A DNA stretch of 64,000 bases from Terrimonas sp. Lineage in GTDB: Bacteria > Bacteroidota > Bacteroidia > Chitinophagales > Chitinophagaceae. Location of the stretch: NCBI GenBank assembly GCA_016125075.1, contig WGMO01000013.1:62001-126000 (forward strand), in the 5' to 3' direction. Positions 9,769 through 19,562 of this stretch are shown piece after piece. Under the pieces are notes generated by a model that was not told where the DNA came from, did not search any database, and saw only the letters and a program-made list of their open reading frames with translations. Each line of letters begins with the position of its first letter. Within the stretch, counting starts at the first letter, position 1. The position numbers and the translations under genes are program-made.

Positions 9769-12171
9769 CTACTCATTTTTTATAATAAACTGCCTGATAA
9801 AACTACCGTCGCCTGAACTGATCTGGATCACATAACTTCCTGAAGGATAACGGTTCAGGTTTTCAAGAAGAATATTATTTTCGCCTGCTATCAGGTTCAG
9901 CTTTTGGATTTCCAGCAATACACCCTGCAGGTTCATCAACCTCAGGGTCCCCGGTTGATTGAGCGTGGAATGAATAGCCAGAGAAGCGATATTCCTGACC
10001 GGGTTGGGGGTAACCTCAAACCCGATATTTTTCTTGACATTAATTGTTTTAACTGCACTGTATTTTTCAGCACTGCCATCCGTTTTCCGCGTGATCCTGA
10101 TCCTGTAAAAGGATTGGCCATTTAAGACCGCATTATCCGTAAAGCCATATTGCTGGTCGCCCTGTTGGTTACGGGCAGCCACCCGGCCGATCTCCTGCCA
10201 GTCTGACCCGTTGGCACTGCGTTCGATCACATATTGACCTACATTATTTTCATGGGTTGTTTTCCAATCCAGTTTTACTGCATTGTCATTCAAAAGTTTT
10301 GCATCAAAATATAAGAGGTCGACCGGTAACACGCTGGACACCATGACCTGGTAATCTTCCACCTCCCCATCGTAATAATAACCAGTAGGGTTAGCTGTGG
10401 TCATACCCTTACTGGCAGATGTGATCCTGACACGGAGGTAGGTGGATTGTCCAATCAGTAAAGGCGTATTGATCCCCCACCACACCAGGTTGATGGGTTG
10501 CAGGGATGCACTGCTACTGATAGTGGTGACCAATCCTTCTGAAGCATCAAACACGCCATTACCGTTATAATCGAGCCAGGCAGCCACAGTCGCATTGGCT
10601 CCGGTGTTATTATATGCATCGATTGTGATCAGGTAATTAAAATTACCCGTATCCAGTGTTGGAACCGTTGCAATTCCATCTTCATCAGCACCATCTGCAT
10701 TAGCACCCGCAGATGATGTTTTCACCCACTCATTATCCCAGGTAGCCCCCAGTCTTAAATTATCGGAATTTTCATGTACCGCTGGACTAGTGGCTACCGG
10801 ATCGTAAGAAGCCGGCGCATCTCCAAAATCACATTTAGGACGGAAACTTTCAGAAGCATCACCTGCTCCACCCGGCCAGGCTGGCCCACTTCCAATCAAA
10901 GTTATATCAATGGGTGCGCTGTTATTGCCGGCTCCGTCGTAATAGCCTACACCTGAATTACCAGCTGTAGTTTCCCTGAAATAATAAAGATCTCCAGACC
11001 AGGTCAATGCACCCTGCCCATTCCATATAGTGGTTCCGGGATTAACATACACCGCATCCATATTACCGGTCATCAGATTATAATGATGATATTTGCTTTC
11101 GCTATAATTACTGCTGTTACGAGCCGTATTAAAATCAATCAGGATGCCATCCTTCACAATAAAATCGCCCCAGTCATGTATAGAAGTATTTGAAGCATTC
11201 AGGTAAGCATCTGTGGCAAAAACCTGGTAGGCATTAATCGGGTTCAAACTACCATCCAGATCGATCCTCCAGATGATGGTCTCCCTTGTCCGGTCATTAG
11301 TTGTTCCGCTGACATCATATTTCCCCCCTTCTATGCCCATATAGATCGCCCCGTCGTAAAATGCAGCCCCGGCAGATTCAACCCCTGAATTCATCGTGGG
11401 AATACCGAGTGTGGTACTGATATCCGCTACCAATGTTGTAATAGTTCCAGTTGTGAAATCATATCTTTTTAGAGCCTTATTATTCGCATCCAGGGAAACA
11501 TTTTCAGAGATATAGTACAATAACCTGTTATATGGATCGTAAGCAAAAGAATTGACATAGGTCCTTGCTGCATCAGTAAATAACCATCTCGCCTGCGCAG
11601 TTAGCGGATCCACCATGTACACCGAATTATTATCGGGCGTTACCAGGAAATAATCCGGTTGATTCCCTGCAGGTCCGGTAAAGGGTTGGTTATTGCCCGT
11701 CTTCTGATAATTTGCTGGAAAACTTCCCGTTACACAGGCATTAATATCAGAAAGCCAGAACACCGGATCGGAGCCTATCGTGGAAATTGTCAATGTAATT
11801 GTCTTAACAGGACCGGTTACAGAGATGGTTGCTGAACCGGTATTAACGTTATTTGCTAATGCTGTATTCGCTGATGTAATTGTTGTGGGCAGAGGAAAGA
11901 TGCCACCGATTGTTAAAATAGTACCGGCCTGTGTGGTTATATTCACCACCTGGGGAACAGCAAGGGCATTTGTTGCTGCTACACTGATGACCTGGGTCTT
12001 GTCAATATCATACAAAGTAAAATTGGCATTTTTCACTTCTGTATTGAAAGTTATAGTAATGGTTTGTCCGTTTGATGTAGGATTAAACTGAACATCTTCA
12101 CCCGTATACCCTGCTAATTCACCGGTATGCGATGCATTTTCTGCGCTATTGCCGGAGCCAGGAGCTACCAT
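9769..12171 (-). CDS. T9SS GEVED-domain surface protein, signal peptide out of frame
   Basis: The frame gives 800 residues from the ATG at 12171, but homology with the next gene shows that the true protein begins further upstream. In-frame codons before this ATG encode CGAGYTQAQLNWDNLDFYW, matching the paralogue. The coding body has an N-terminal beta region, a propeller-like middle (FLVTPDNNSVYMVDPLTAQA), a GEVED domain (FGDAPASYDP to GEVEDYQVMV, about 490-615) and a T9SS type A sorting domain at the C terminus. The upstream ATG at 12415 starts a good signal peptide in a different frame, so expression needs a frameshift correction. Likely an adhesin or structural surface protein. Confidence 0.8.
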   Translation of the reverse strand: MVAPGSGNSAENASHTGELAGYTGEDVQFNPTSNGQTITITFNTEVKNANFTLYDIDKTQVISVAATNALAVPQVVNITTQAGTILTIGGIFPLPTTITSANTALANNVNTGSATISVTGPVKTITLTISTIGSDPVFWLSDINACVTGSFPANYQKTGNNQPFTGPAGNQPDYFLVTPDNNSVYMVDPLTAQARWLFTDAARTYVNSFAYDPYNRLLYYISENVSLDANNKALKRYDFTTGTITTLVADISTTLGIPTMNSGVESAGAAFYDGAIYMGIEGGKYDVSGTTNDRTRETIIWRIDLDGSLNPINAYQVFATDAYLNASNTSIHDWGDFIVKDGILIDFNTARNSSNYSESKYHHYNLMTGNMDAVYVNPGTTIWNGQGALTWSGDLYYFRETTAGNSGVGYYDGAGNNSAPIDITLIGSGPAWPGGAGDASESFRPKCDFGDAPASYDPVATSPAVHENSDNLRLGATWDNEWVKTSSAGANADGADEDGIATVPTLDTGNFNYLITIDAYNNTGANATVAAWLDYNGNGVFDASEGLVTTISSSASLQPINLVWWGINTPLLIGQSTYLRVRITSASKGMTTANPTGYYYDGEVEDYQVMVSSVLPVDLLYFDAKLLNDNAVKLDWKTTHENNVGQYVIERSANGSDWQEIGRVAARNQQGDQQYGFTDNAVLNGQSFYRIRITRKTDGSAEKYSAVKTINVKKNIGFEVTPNPVRNIASLAIHSTLNQPGTLRLMNLQGVLLEIQKLNLIAGENNILLENLNRYPSGSYVIQISSGDGSFIRQFIIKNE

Positions 12172-12376
12172 GGTACTGGAACTGGTAGCGATCGTTAAAT
12201 AATTCGATCCAATAGCGAACTTTTGTGTTTGCTGGTTGGCATTGCTGATATAGTTCTGGTATGGTCCGTTGCCCGTACTATTCCAATAAAAGTCAAGATT
12301 ATCCCAGTTTAACTGGGCCTGTGTATAACCTGCACCGCATTGCGCCGAAACTCGGTTACCGCAAAAGGTAAGAAGG

Positions 12377-12415
12377 AAAAGAAAAACATATGGTCGCCAG
12401 GTAAAATTTTTTCAT
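12377..12415 (-). other. Frameshifted signal-peptide start of the GEVED gene
   Basis: On the minus strand the ATG at 12415-12413 reads MKKFYLATICFSF and then stops at a TAA after 19 codons. Removing one T from the T5 run (A5 on plus at 12382-12386) or the neighbouring T4 run (12377-12380) would give MKKFYLATICFLFLLTFC, then GNRVSAQ, and join the mature frame. This is either a sequencing or assembly error in a homopolymer, or slippage-prone DNA controlling expression. Confidence 0.75.
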
Positions 12416-12760
12416 CAGGATGGATTTTTGACCTTCATCAGGGCTTGGATTTAATGTTAATACTGTGCCAAATTAATAGTATCTACTTATTAATTCAAGC
12501 CATTCGTATTTTTTCATTAATATCTAAGTATAAATACTTATTCTACTTAGGTAAATATTAAAACGAATTTTATACTGATTTATTTTATTCAGTAAGTGTA
12601 AATACATATCTACGCATAAGTGGGGGACTAAAAACCGGAATGCCTTTTAAAACTTTCTGACTAACAAATAGGATAGAAGGGATAGGAATAGTTGTATGTA
12701 GAACGATATCTTACCGAAATAGGTTTTTACCGTTGGTATGGAAAATTGTGTGCGTGAATT
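12416..12760. other. AT-rich intergenic region between GEVED paralogues
   Basis: About 345 bases, strongly AT-rich, between two tandem minus-strand paralogues. The stretch just before the first paralogue (CAGGGCTTGGATTT near 12440) resembles the equivalent leader of the second (CAGGGTTTGGATTT near 15423), which suggests a duplicated 5' leader. I see no RNA gene, no convincing coding region and no clear terminator. Confidence 0.5.
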
Positions 12761-15361
12761 TTACTGTAAAAGCAATTGTTTTACCTGGTTGCCGACCCTG
12801 CTTTTGAGGAATAGCAGGTAATTGCCTTTGGGGTAAAGATCAAGATCATTCAGCTGGATTGCGTTAGTGCCCTTCTTCAATTCCCTTTGCCAGGTTTTCA
12901 AAACCATACCCTGCATATTGAGCATGCTGATCTCAACCGGTTGTACCACCGTTGATGAAATGAGGATGGCGATATCTTTTTTTGCCGGGTTGGGCATGAT
13001 TGCAAAATCACCTTTTTCATTGAATAGTACTGATTGTACAGCACTGAATTTTTCTGTACTGCCATCTTCTTTACGGGTAACCCCCAACCTGTAAAATGAT
13101 TTACCGGTTAATGGCTGGCTGTCTGTAAAAAGATAGGATTGATTTCCACCCTGATTTCTTGCAGGAACAGATCCAATATTCATCCAGTGATAGCCATCGT
13201 TACTGCGCTCCACTTCATAAGCGCCGGTATTCCCTTCGTTTTCTGTTTTCCAACTGAGTTGTACGGCATTATCGGTATTGATCCCTGCATCAAAATATAT
13301 CAGGCTCACCGGCAACACAGATCCGATCATGACCTGGTAATCCTCCACCTCACCCACATCATAGTATCCTGTGGGATTGGCAGCCGTCATCCCTTTAGCA
13401 GCCGAAGTGATCCGAACCCGGAGATAGGTTGATTGCCCGATCAGTAAGGGAGTATTGATTCCCCACCACACCAGGTTCACCGTTTGCATCGAGGCGCTGC
13501 TGCTGATCGTAGCCGTTAAGCCCTCAGCAGCATCAAAAACCCCGTTTCCATTATAATCCAGCCAGGCAGCCACGGTGGCGTTGGCCCCGGAATTATTATA
13601 AGCATCGATCGTAATGAGATAATTAAAATTCCCGGTATCCAGCGTTGGTACCGTGGCGATCCCGTCTTCATCAGTGCCATCAGCATTAGCACCGGCAGAA
13701 GCTGTTTTTACCCACTCATTATCCCAGGTAAGTCCCAGCCGCAAACTATCATAACGTTCATGTACAGCCGGGCTGGTCGGCACCGGGTCATAAGATGAGG
13801 GTGCATCGCCGAAATCACATTTGGGGCGGAAATTTTCTGAAGCGTCGCCGGCCCCGCCCGGCCAGGCGGGTCCTCCCCCCACCAGGGTAATATTGGTTGT
13901 GGCGCCGCAATTGCCGGACTCATCATAAGTGCCAATCACTGAGGTGGTTCCTCCTGCGGACCTGAAATAATACAATTGGCCTGTCCAGGTCATACCGGCC
14001 TGCCCGTTCCAGGCAGTTGTTCCGGGATTGGAGTACAAGGCATCCAGGTTACCCGTCATCAGGTTATAGTGATGGTACTTGCTCTGGCTGTAATCACTTC
14101 CATTACGGGCAGTATTGAAATCATAAATGATCCCGTTCTTGATCACAAAATCGCCCCAATCATGAATGGAGGTAGATGATGCATTAATATAGGCATCGGT
14201 GGCAAAAACCTGGTAAGCATCAACCGGGTTCAGGCTGCCATCCAGCACAATCCGCCAGATAATCGTTTCCCGGGTCCTGTCATTCGAAGAACCTGAAGGG
14301 TCATATTTCCCCCCTTCGATTCCCATATATAAGGCCCCGTCATAATAAGCCGCTCCGGCGGACTCCACCCCTGAGTTCATGGTTGGAATACCTAATGTTG
14401 TACTAATATCCGCCACCAGTGTGCTGATCGTTCCCGTGGAAAAATCATACCGTTTCAGGGTCTTGTTACTGGCGTTCACTGCAGCATTTTCAGATATATA
14501 ATACAGTAAGTGGTTATAGGGGTCATATCCAAAGGAATTGACATAACTTTTTGAGGCATCTGTAAAAAGCCACCTTGCATTACCCGTTGCCGGGTCAACC
14601 ATATAAACAGAACTGTTATCGGGTGTCACAATAAAATAATCCGGCTGGTTACCGGCCGGTCCTGTAAAAGGCTGGCTATTCGGGGCCTGGTTATAATTTG
14701 AAGGGAAACTACCCGTTACACAGGCATTGATATCAGAAAGCCAAAAAACAGGATTAGATCCTACTGTCGTTACTGTAATCGTAATTTGTTTTACCGGTCC
14801 GGCTATAGCAACGGTAACAGATCCATTGTTGGAGGCCGTTCCCTGGTCAGATCCCGTAGAGGTAACATAAGGGGTAGCAGTTCCATTCAAAAATGCAGTC
14901 AGCGAAGTGCCGGCCTGCAGAGTCATATTGATCAGTTGAGGAACCGATAGTGCATTTTGAGCAGCAAAGTCTACCCTAGCTCCCCCATCAACATCATATA
15001 AAGTGAAATTAACATTGGCGACTTCATTATTAAACGTAATCGTGATATTCTGGCCATTGGTAGTAGGGTTAAACTGTACGTCTTCTCCTGTATAGCCTGC
15101 CAGATCACCGGTATGGGTTGCATTTTCCGCACTCACACCCGAGCCGGGGTTTACCACTGCATTTGAACTGGTAGCGATGGTGAGGAAATTAGAGCCAATG
15201 GCAAATTTTTGGGTCTGTTCCCGGGTGTCATTGATATAATTCTCATAAGGCCCTGATCCGCCGCTGTTCCAGTAAAAGTCAAGATTGTCCCAGTTAAGCT
15301 GGGCCTGTGTATATCCAACACCACATTGTGCAATTGATTGGTCCGAGATGGAAAGGATCAA
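12761..15361 (-). CDS. T9SS GEVED-domain surface protein
   Basis: An 866-residue paralogue of the downstream gene with the same order: N-terminal beta region (GYTQAQLNWDNLDFYW), propeller-like middle, GEVED domain (FGDAPSSYDP to GEVEDYQVMI) and T9SS sorting domain. The given start is a TTG at 15361, which leaves only part of a signal peptide. The open frame continues upstream to an ATT at 15400-15398 that would begin IKKPFLICTITLVLILSIS, a complete signal peptide ending SIAQ|C. So initiation at ATT, or loss of an original ATG, should be considered. Tandem duplication with the neighbour is evident. Confidence 0.82.
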   Translation of the reverse strand: MILSISDQSIAQCGVGYTQAQLNWDNLDFYWNSGGSGPYENYINDTREQTQKFAIGSNFLTIATSSNAVVNPGSGVSAENATHTGDLAGYTGEDVQFNPTTNGQNITITFNNEVANVNFTLYDVDGGARVDFAAQNALSVPQLINMTLQAGTSLTAFLNGTATPYVTSTGSDQGTASNNGSVTVAIAGPVKQITITVTTVGSNPVFWLSDINACVTGSFPSNYNQAPNSQPFTGPAGNQPDYFIVTPDNSSVYMVDPATGNARWLFTDASKSYVNSFGYDPYNHLLYYISENAAVNASNKTLKRYDFSTGTISTLVADISTTLGIPTMNSGVESAGAAYYDGALYMGIEGGKYDPSGSSNDRTRETIIWRIVLDGSLNPVDAYQVFATDAYINASSTSIHDWGDFVIKNGIIYDFNTARNGSDYSQSKYHHYNLMTGNLDALYSNPGTTAWNGQAGMTWTGQLYYFRSAGGTTSVIGTYDESGNCGATTNITLVGGGPAWPGGAGDASENFRPKCDFGDAPSSYDPVPTSPAVHERYDSLRLGLTWDNEWVKTASAGANADGTDEDGIATVPTLDTGNFNYLITIDAYNNSGANATVAAWLDYNGNGVFDAAEGLTATISSSASMQTVNLVWWGINTPLLIGQSTYLRVRITSAAKGMTAANPTGYYDVGEVEDYQVMIGSVLPVSLIYFDAGINTDNAVQLSWKTENEGNTGAYEVERSNDGYHWMNIGSVPARNQGGNQSYLFTDSQPLTGKSFYRLGVTRKEDGSTEKFSAVQSVLFNEKGDFAIMPNPAKKDIAILISSTVVQPVEISMLNMQGMVLKTWQRELKKGTNAIQLNDLDLYPKGNYLLFLKSRVGNQVKQLLLQ

Positions 15362-15400
15362 TACAAGGGTGATTGTACAAATGAGAAAAGGCTTTTTAAT

Positions 15401-15617
15401 GGTTCGGACCTTAGGTCATACACAGGGTTTGGATTTGAGACAATGAAAATATTTATATATACGCAGGTATGCAAGCATATAGTTTACATTAACTTCTGAT
15501 TAAGTATTAATTTTTTTTAAACTAAGTATTTACTATTAGGAACCTAAAATTCAGGCTCTAAGTATTGCTCATGCCGGGTTCTCCAATCTTAAGTATATTT
15601 ACAGTTATATTTATATC
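15401..15617. other. Divergent intergenic region before pdxA
   Basis: 217 AT-rich bases between the divergent GEVED gene and pdxA. They should carry both promoters. I could not place a convincing -7/-33 pair for either gene. Confidence 0.4.
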
Positions 15618-16709
15618 ATGAATACAAATTCCAAACCTGTCATTGGCATTTCCTGCGGCGACCTGAATGGCATCGGGATCGAAGTGATTATCAAGACCCT
15701 ATCGGATAACCGTTTGCTGGACCACTGCACACCGGTCATATTTGCCTCCAATAAGGTCATCAACTTTTACAGGAAATCAGTCCCCGACCTGAACTTCAAC
15801 TACTCGAGTGTAAAGGAACTGAACCGGCTCAACCCTAGACAGATCAATGTTTATCATTGCTGGGAAGAGGATGTCAATATCACGCCCGGCCTGATCAATG
15901 AGGTAGGGGGAAAATATGCCGTCATATCGCTAGTGGCGACAGCGCATGCGCTGAAAAGCAAGGAAGTAGATTGCCTGGTTACGGCTCCTATCCATAAGAA
16001 AAATGTACAATCAGAACAGTTCAATTATACAGGTCATACCCCCTTTCTGAAAAATTTCTTTGCAGCCGATGAAGTCCTGATGATGCTTTTTTCGAATGAT
16101 TTCAGGGTAGCCCTGCTGACCGAACATATTCCGGTATCTGATATTGCAAACAAGATCACCAAACAGCATATCCTGACCAAACTTCTCATCCTGAATGATA
16201 GTTTAAAGAAGGATTTTGGCATCGACAAACCCAGGATTGCCATACTGGGGTTAAATCCCCATGCAGGCGATGAAGGCCTGATCGGCAATGAGGAAGAAAC
16301 GATCATCAAACCCGCCATCAAGGAAGCAAAACAAAGCCATAATATCCTGGCGGTTGGCCCCTATAGCGCCGATGCATTTTTTGCCCGCGGATACCAGCAT
16401 CGTTTTGATGCCGTGCTGGCCATGTACCACGACCAGGGTCTGATCCCTTTCAAGACATTAGCAGCAGGGGAAGGGGTAAATTTCACAGCAGGCTTGCCGG
16501 TGATCCGAACATCCCCCGACCATGGAACAGCCTTTGATATTGCCGGAAAGAATAAAGCCGATGAATCTTCTTTCCGGGCTGCGCTTTTTGAATGTATTGA
16601 TATTTACCGCCGCAGGAACGGATTCCAGGAGATGCGAAAAAATCCATTGCGGAAACAAACGGCAGAGATACTGGCCAATGCCGAAGACGAGAAAATCGAG
16701 GAGATCTAA
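15618..16709 (+). CDS. pdxA: 4-hydroxythreonine-4-phosphate dehydrogenase PdxA
   Basis: A 363-residue enzyme of the DXP-dependent pyridoxal 5'-phosphate pathway. It oxidises 4-phosphohydroxy-L-threonine, and the product decarboxylates to 3-amino-1-hydroxyacetone phosphate. The PdxA signatures are present: GISCGDLNGIGIEVI at the N terminus, the metal-ligand histidine regions TAPIHKKNV and TGHTPFL, MYHDQGLIPFK and TSPDHGTAFDIAG. Length is slightly above the usual ~330-350. It is the only plus-strand gene between 3.3 and 38.5 kb and ends five bases before the convergent LolA-like gene. Confidence 0.93.
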   Translation: MNTNSKPVIGISCGDLNGIGIEVIIKTLSDNRLLDHCTPVIFASNKVINFYRKSVPDLNFNYSSVKELNRLNPRQINVYHCWEEDVNITPGLINEVGGKYAVISLVATAHALKSKEVDCLVTAPIHKKNVQSEQFNYTGHTPFLKNFFAADEVLMMLFSNDFRVALLTEHIPVSDIANKITKQHILTKLLILNDSLKKDFGIDKPRIAILGLNPHAGDEGLIGNEEETIIKPAIKEAKQSHNILAVGPYSADAFFARGYQHRFDAVLAMYHDQGLIPFKTLAAGEGVNFTAGLPVIRTSPDHGTAFDIAGKNKADESSFRAALFECIDIYRRRNGFQEMRKNPLRKQTAEILANAEDEKIEEI

Positions 16710-16714
16710 ACGCT

Positions 16715-17404
16715 TTAGTTGAAAATCCCTTCCGGGATCCCTTTATTGATCGAATAGGAAGAATAACTGATTTCTACGGTTCCCTTTTTATCTTTTGTCT
16801 TTTCCGATTCTTTTTCCGCCGAACCGTTGTCATAATCAAATGTCACCCCTTTGGGAAGTTTATAATCACGGGTATTAAAAGTGAACCTCACCTTATCGGG
16901 CAAACCATAGTTTGCATACCGGCCATAAAACATATCCAGTTCATAAGTCCCGTTTTCTTTAGTGGTTGTTTTTGACCGTAATACCAGTAATTGAGCCTCA
17001 TCAATATACAAAGTGGATAAGACAACGTCTGATTGCTCATCATCGGGTAATATCTTGATCACCCTTGTATTTCTGCCATTCACCATTTCCGTGCCCGCAT
17101 CAATCGCGGCATAGTGGCTCATCGTAAAAATATTACCCATATTCACATTCACCGAACCCCGGGGGATAAAGGAAATACCCGACTCATTCCTGATCTTCAG
17201 CTGATCAGGATTTTTATAATAGACTTTAATATTCGCCACCGGTGCCTTAATGAAAACCACATTCGTTTTCATTTTTGCATTGGCCTCGTAATCTTTCACC
17301 GCATTGTATTTCCCCTTTATCTTTTCTACCAATGCGCCCGCATCCTGGGCCTTTACACCGTACAGAAGTACCATACAAAATATGATCAGACCTGATTTCT
17401 TCAT
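16715..17404 (-). CDS. LolA-like outer-membrane lipoprotein-sorting protein
   Basis: A 229-residue exported protein with signal peptide MKKSGLIIFCMVLLYGVKAQ. The body follows the LolA/LolB-like half-barrel pattern (VEKIKGKYNAVKDYEANAKM, then KIRNESGISFIP and a late IEISYSSYSIN-type strand). Such proteins carry lipoproteins or lipids across the periplasm. It is five bases downstream of the ABC-2 permease gene and probably cotranscribed with it, which may mean it assists that exporter. Confidence 0.75.
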   Translation of the reverse strand: MKKSGLIIFCMVLLYGVKAQDAGALVEKIKGKYNAVKDYEANAKMKTNVVFIKAPVANIKVYYKNPDQLKIRNESGISFIPRGSVNVNMGNIFTMSHYAAIDAGTEMVNGRNTRVIKILPDDEQSDVVLSTLYIDEAQLLVLRSKTTTKENGTYELDMFYGRYANYGLPDKVRFTFNTRDYKLPKGVTFDYDNGSAEKESEKTKDKKGTVEISYSSYSINKGIPEGIFN

Positions 17405-17409
17405 ATCAC

Positions 17410-18294
17410 TTAACTTAATATATCTTTTCTCTTGAATGAAATTACACCGAGCAACAGAAAGAACAGCGTATATCCTGTTAAAACGAGGCCACTTTTCAGG
17501 ATGGCCCCTGTGTTTTCTACCGATCCCCTGATGGTCTGGTTTTCATCGGTTGCCATCACGTAAAAAAACCCTTTCCAGCCGAGCATATGGGTTGTAAAAA
17601 GGTAAGGGCTGGCATATTCCTGGAACATCGGGACCTGCAACTGCTGAACAATGGTAAAAACGATCACAATACAGACCGTGGCCACAATGGGACCGATCGA
17701 ATTTTCAGCAAAAACAGAAAGCATAAAAGCAAGGGACGCGATACAAATAAGCGCCAGAGTTGCGAATAAAAAGGCAGCCATAAACCGCCACAACACATCA
17801 CCGCTGCTGATGATATGGAAACCGGTTTCTTTGATCACAACCAGGTCATTGGTGCCAAAGAGCAAAATACTGCCGAAGAGGGAAAGTACCGCCATCCACA
17901 ATAGCAACATAACCACATACACCACAGAGGCCCCGAATTTGGAAAACATCAGCATCTCACGGCTCACAGGTTTTGAAACCAATAGCCGCAGGGTACCCAT
18001 ATTGGCTTCCCCGGCAACCAGGTCACCGGCAATCAGGGCAACCAGCAGGGGTACATGAATCAATAAAGTGTTCAGGATAAAATAACAGACAAAATAACCG
18101 TTCAGGATCTTAGCCGGGTCATAATCAAATGTACTGTTCTGGCTCCCCAGGAAAAAATTGATCAGTTCCGTACCCTGTACTTTGATGGCGAGCTGTATGA
18201 GGATGATCATAACAGCAATGGCGCCAAAAGAGATATAGGTCCTGGGCTTTCTGAAGATTTTAAATAATTCAATCCTGAGTATCGTGATGAACAT
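17410..18294 (-). CDS. ABC-2 type transporter permease
   Basis: A 294-residue integral membrane protein with about six membrane segments. The first segment follows the short cytoplasmic start MFITILRIELFKIFRKPRTY, typical of ABC-2 permeases such as those of the NatB and gliding (GldF) type. The stretch LVAGEANMGTLRLLVSKPVSR is the conserved loop between helices. It lies six bases after the ATPase gene and forms a two-component exporter with it. Substrate unknown. Confidence 0.87.
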   Translation of the reverse strand: MFITILRIELFKIFRKPRTYISFGAIAVMIILIQLAIKVQGTELINFFLGSQNSTFDYDPAKILNGYFVCYFILNTLLIHVPLLVALIAGDLVAGEANMGTLRLLVSKPVSREMLMFSKFGASVVYVVMLLLWMAVLSLFGSILLFGTNDLVVIKETGFHIISSGDVLWRFMAAFLFATLALICIASLAFMLSVFAENSIGPIVATVCIVIVFTIVQQLQVPMFQEYASPYLFTTHMLGWKGFFYVMATDENQTIRGSVENTGAILKSGLVLTGYTLFFLLLGVISFKRKDILS

Positions 18295-18300
18295 CCTGCA

Positions 18301-19206
18301 CTAAGTTGTTAATGATAAAAAATAGTCCTCCAAACTATGACGGGGCCGCAGCGACAAAACCTGGACCTGCTGTTGTACCAGGAAAGTATTGAAGGCAGGA
18401 ACGGCATGGGTCCCAAATTCAAGCAGGATCTTTCCTTCCTCCTGTTTTTTGTAATAGTCCCCCCAGGAAGAACCCTGTATGAGTTGTGTAACGGCATTGA
18501 TATCCTTTGTTTCGAGTTCAATAACCATTTTATCCGGATTCAATAATGATTTTACCGGCCCTTCCACAATCTTCTTTCCTTTATCGATGATCAGCATATG
18601 ATCGGCCACCATTTCCATCTCTGCCAGCAGGTGGGAGGAAACAAAGACCGTCTTTTTCTCTTCCTTACTCAGGTGGATGATCAGTTTCCGGATATCTGCG
18701 ATACCCTGCGGATCGAGACCATTCACCGGCTCATCGAGAATGACCAGTTCGGGATCATGTACCAGGGCAATGGCAATACCCAGCCTTTGTTTCATACCCT
18801 GTGAAAAGGTCTTGACCTTACTCCCTGCTCTTGCTGCCAGGCCCACTTTATCCAGTTTTTCCATCAATTGCATCCGGCTTGGGTGCACGCCACCCAATTT
18901 GGCAAACAAACGGATATTGTCCAGTGCAGAAAGGTATTTGTAGAGGTCGGGCTTTTCTATGACAGCTCCGGTATTTTTGAGGATCTGTTGCCGGTGGCGT
19001 TGTAAACTGAGCCCGAAAATTTCAATATCCCCCGAAGAAGGTTCAATAAGAGTCAGCAGCATCCGGATGGTCGTTGATTTCCCCGCACCATTCTGGCCGA
19101 GAAAGCCATATACGCATCCCTGTGGAACAGAAAAGGAAAGATCATTGACGGCAGTGAGATCCTTAAACGATTTGCTGAGGTGCTGAACCCTGATGATATC
19201 CGGCAT
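18301..19206 (-). CDS. ABC transporter ATP-binding protein
   Basis: A 301-residue ATPase with Walker A GQNGAGKST (about residues 37-45), signature motif FSQGMKQRLGIA, Walker B LVILDEPVNGLDP and the switch histidine in VFVSSHLLAEME. The ~90-residue C-terminal extension is usual for ATPases paired with ABC-2 permeases. It forms an export system with the following permease. The nearest better-known relatives are in bacteriocin-immunity and gliding-type exporters; I cannot tell the cargo. Confidence 0.9.
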   Translation of the reverse strand: MPDIIRVQHLSKSFKDLTAVNDLSFSVPQGCVYGFLGQNGAGKSTTIRMLLTLIEPSSGDIEIFGLSLQRHRQQILKNTGAVIEKPDLYKYLSALDNIRLFAKLGGVHPSRMQLMEKLDKVGLAARAGSKVKTFSQGMKQRLGIAIALVHDPELVILDEPVNGLDPQGIADIRKLIIHLSKEEKKTVFVSSHLLAEMEMVADHMLIIDKGKKIVEGPVKSLLNPDKMVIELETKDINAVTQLIQGSSWGDYYKKQEEGKILLEFGTHAVPAFNTFLVQQQVQVLSLRPRHSLEDYFLSLTT

Positions 19207-19277
19207 GACTGATTAACAGTCAAAATTAGTAAAGGTTGGGAAGCTTTAGCGCCTGCAAACGACTTTTATTCAGGAAT

Positions 19278-19562
19278 TCAATTTCCCAGGTAGGACTGCA
19301 GGTTTTTTACATATTGTTCGAAGGCGATGATCCCCTGTTTGGTGATCTTACAGGTAGTGAGCGGATAATTATCCTTGAATTTTTTTACCACTTCAATATA
19401 GCCGGCCTCTTTCAGCTTCTGCACCTGGACGCTGAGGTTGCCGGCAGTGGCATTGGTTTTTTCCCGGATAAATGTAAAATCAGCTTCTTTGACGCTGATC
19501 AACAGCGACATCACCGCCAGCCTTAACTGGGAATGTAATATGGGGTCCAGTTCCTTAAACAT
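19278..19562 (-). CDS. Small winged-helix transcriptional regulator
   Basis: 94 residues forming a single winged-helix DNA-binding domain, of the PF13601-like type: LDPILHSQLRLAVMSLL as the first helix, then ATAGNLSVQVQKLKEAGYIEV as the recognition helix and start of the wing. There is no effector domain. Its start overlaps the upstream membrane-protein gene by eight bases, so the two are coupled. The ABC exporter follows after 71 bases, making it the likely local regulator of this group. Confidence 0.83.
   Translation of the reverse strand: MFKELDPILHSQLRLAVMSLLISVKEADFTFIREKTNATAGNLSVQVQKLKEAGYIEVVKKFKDNYPLTTCKITKQGIIAFEQYVKNLQSYLGN

Noticed and set aside
9769-15361. Tandem GEVED paralogues as a recent DNA duplication or mobile element
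   Set aside because: The proteins are similar but diverged at many positions and there are no flanking direct repeats or transposase, so this is an old gene duplication.
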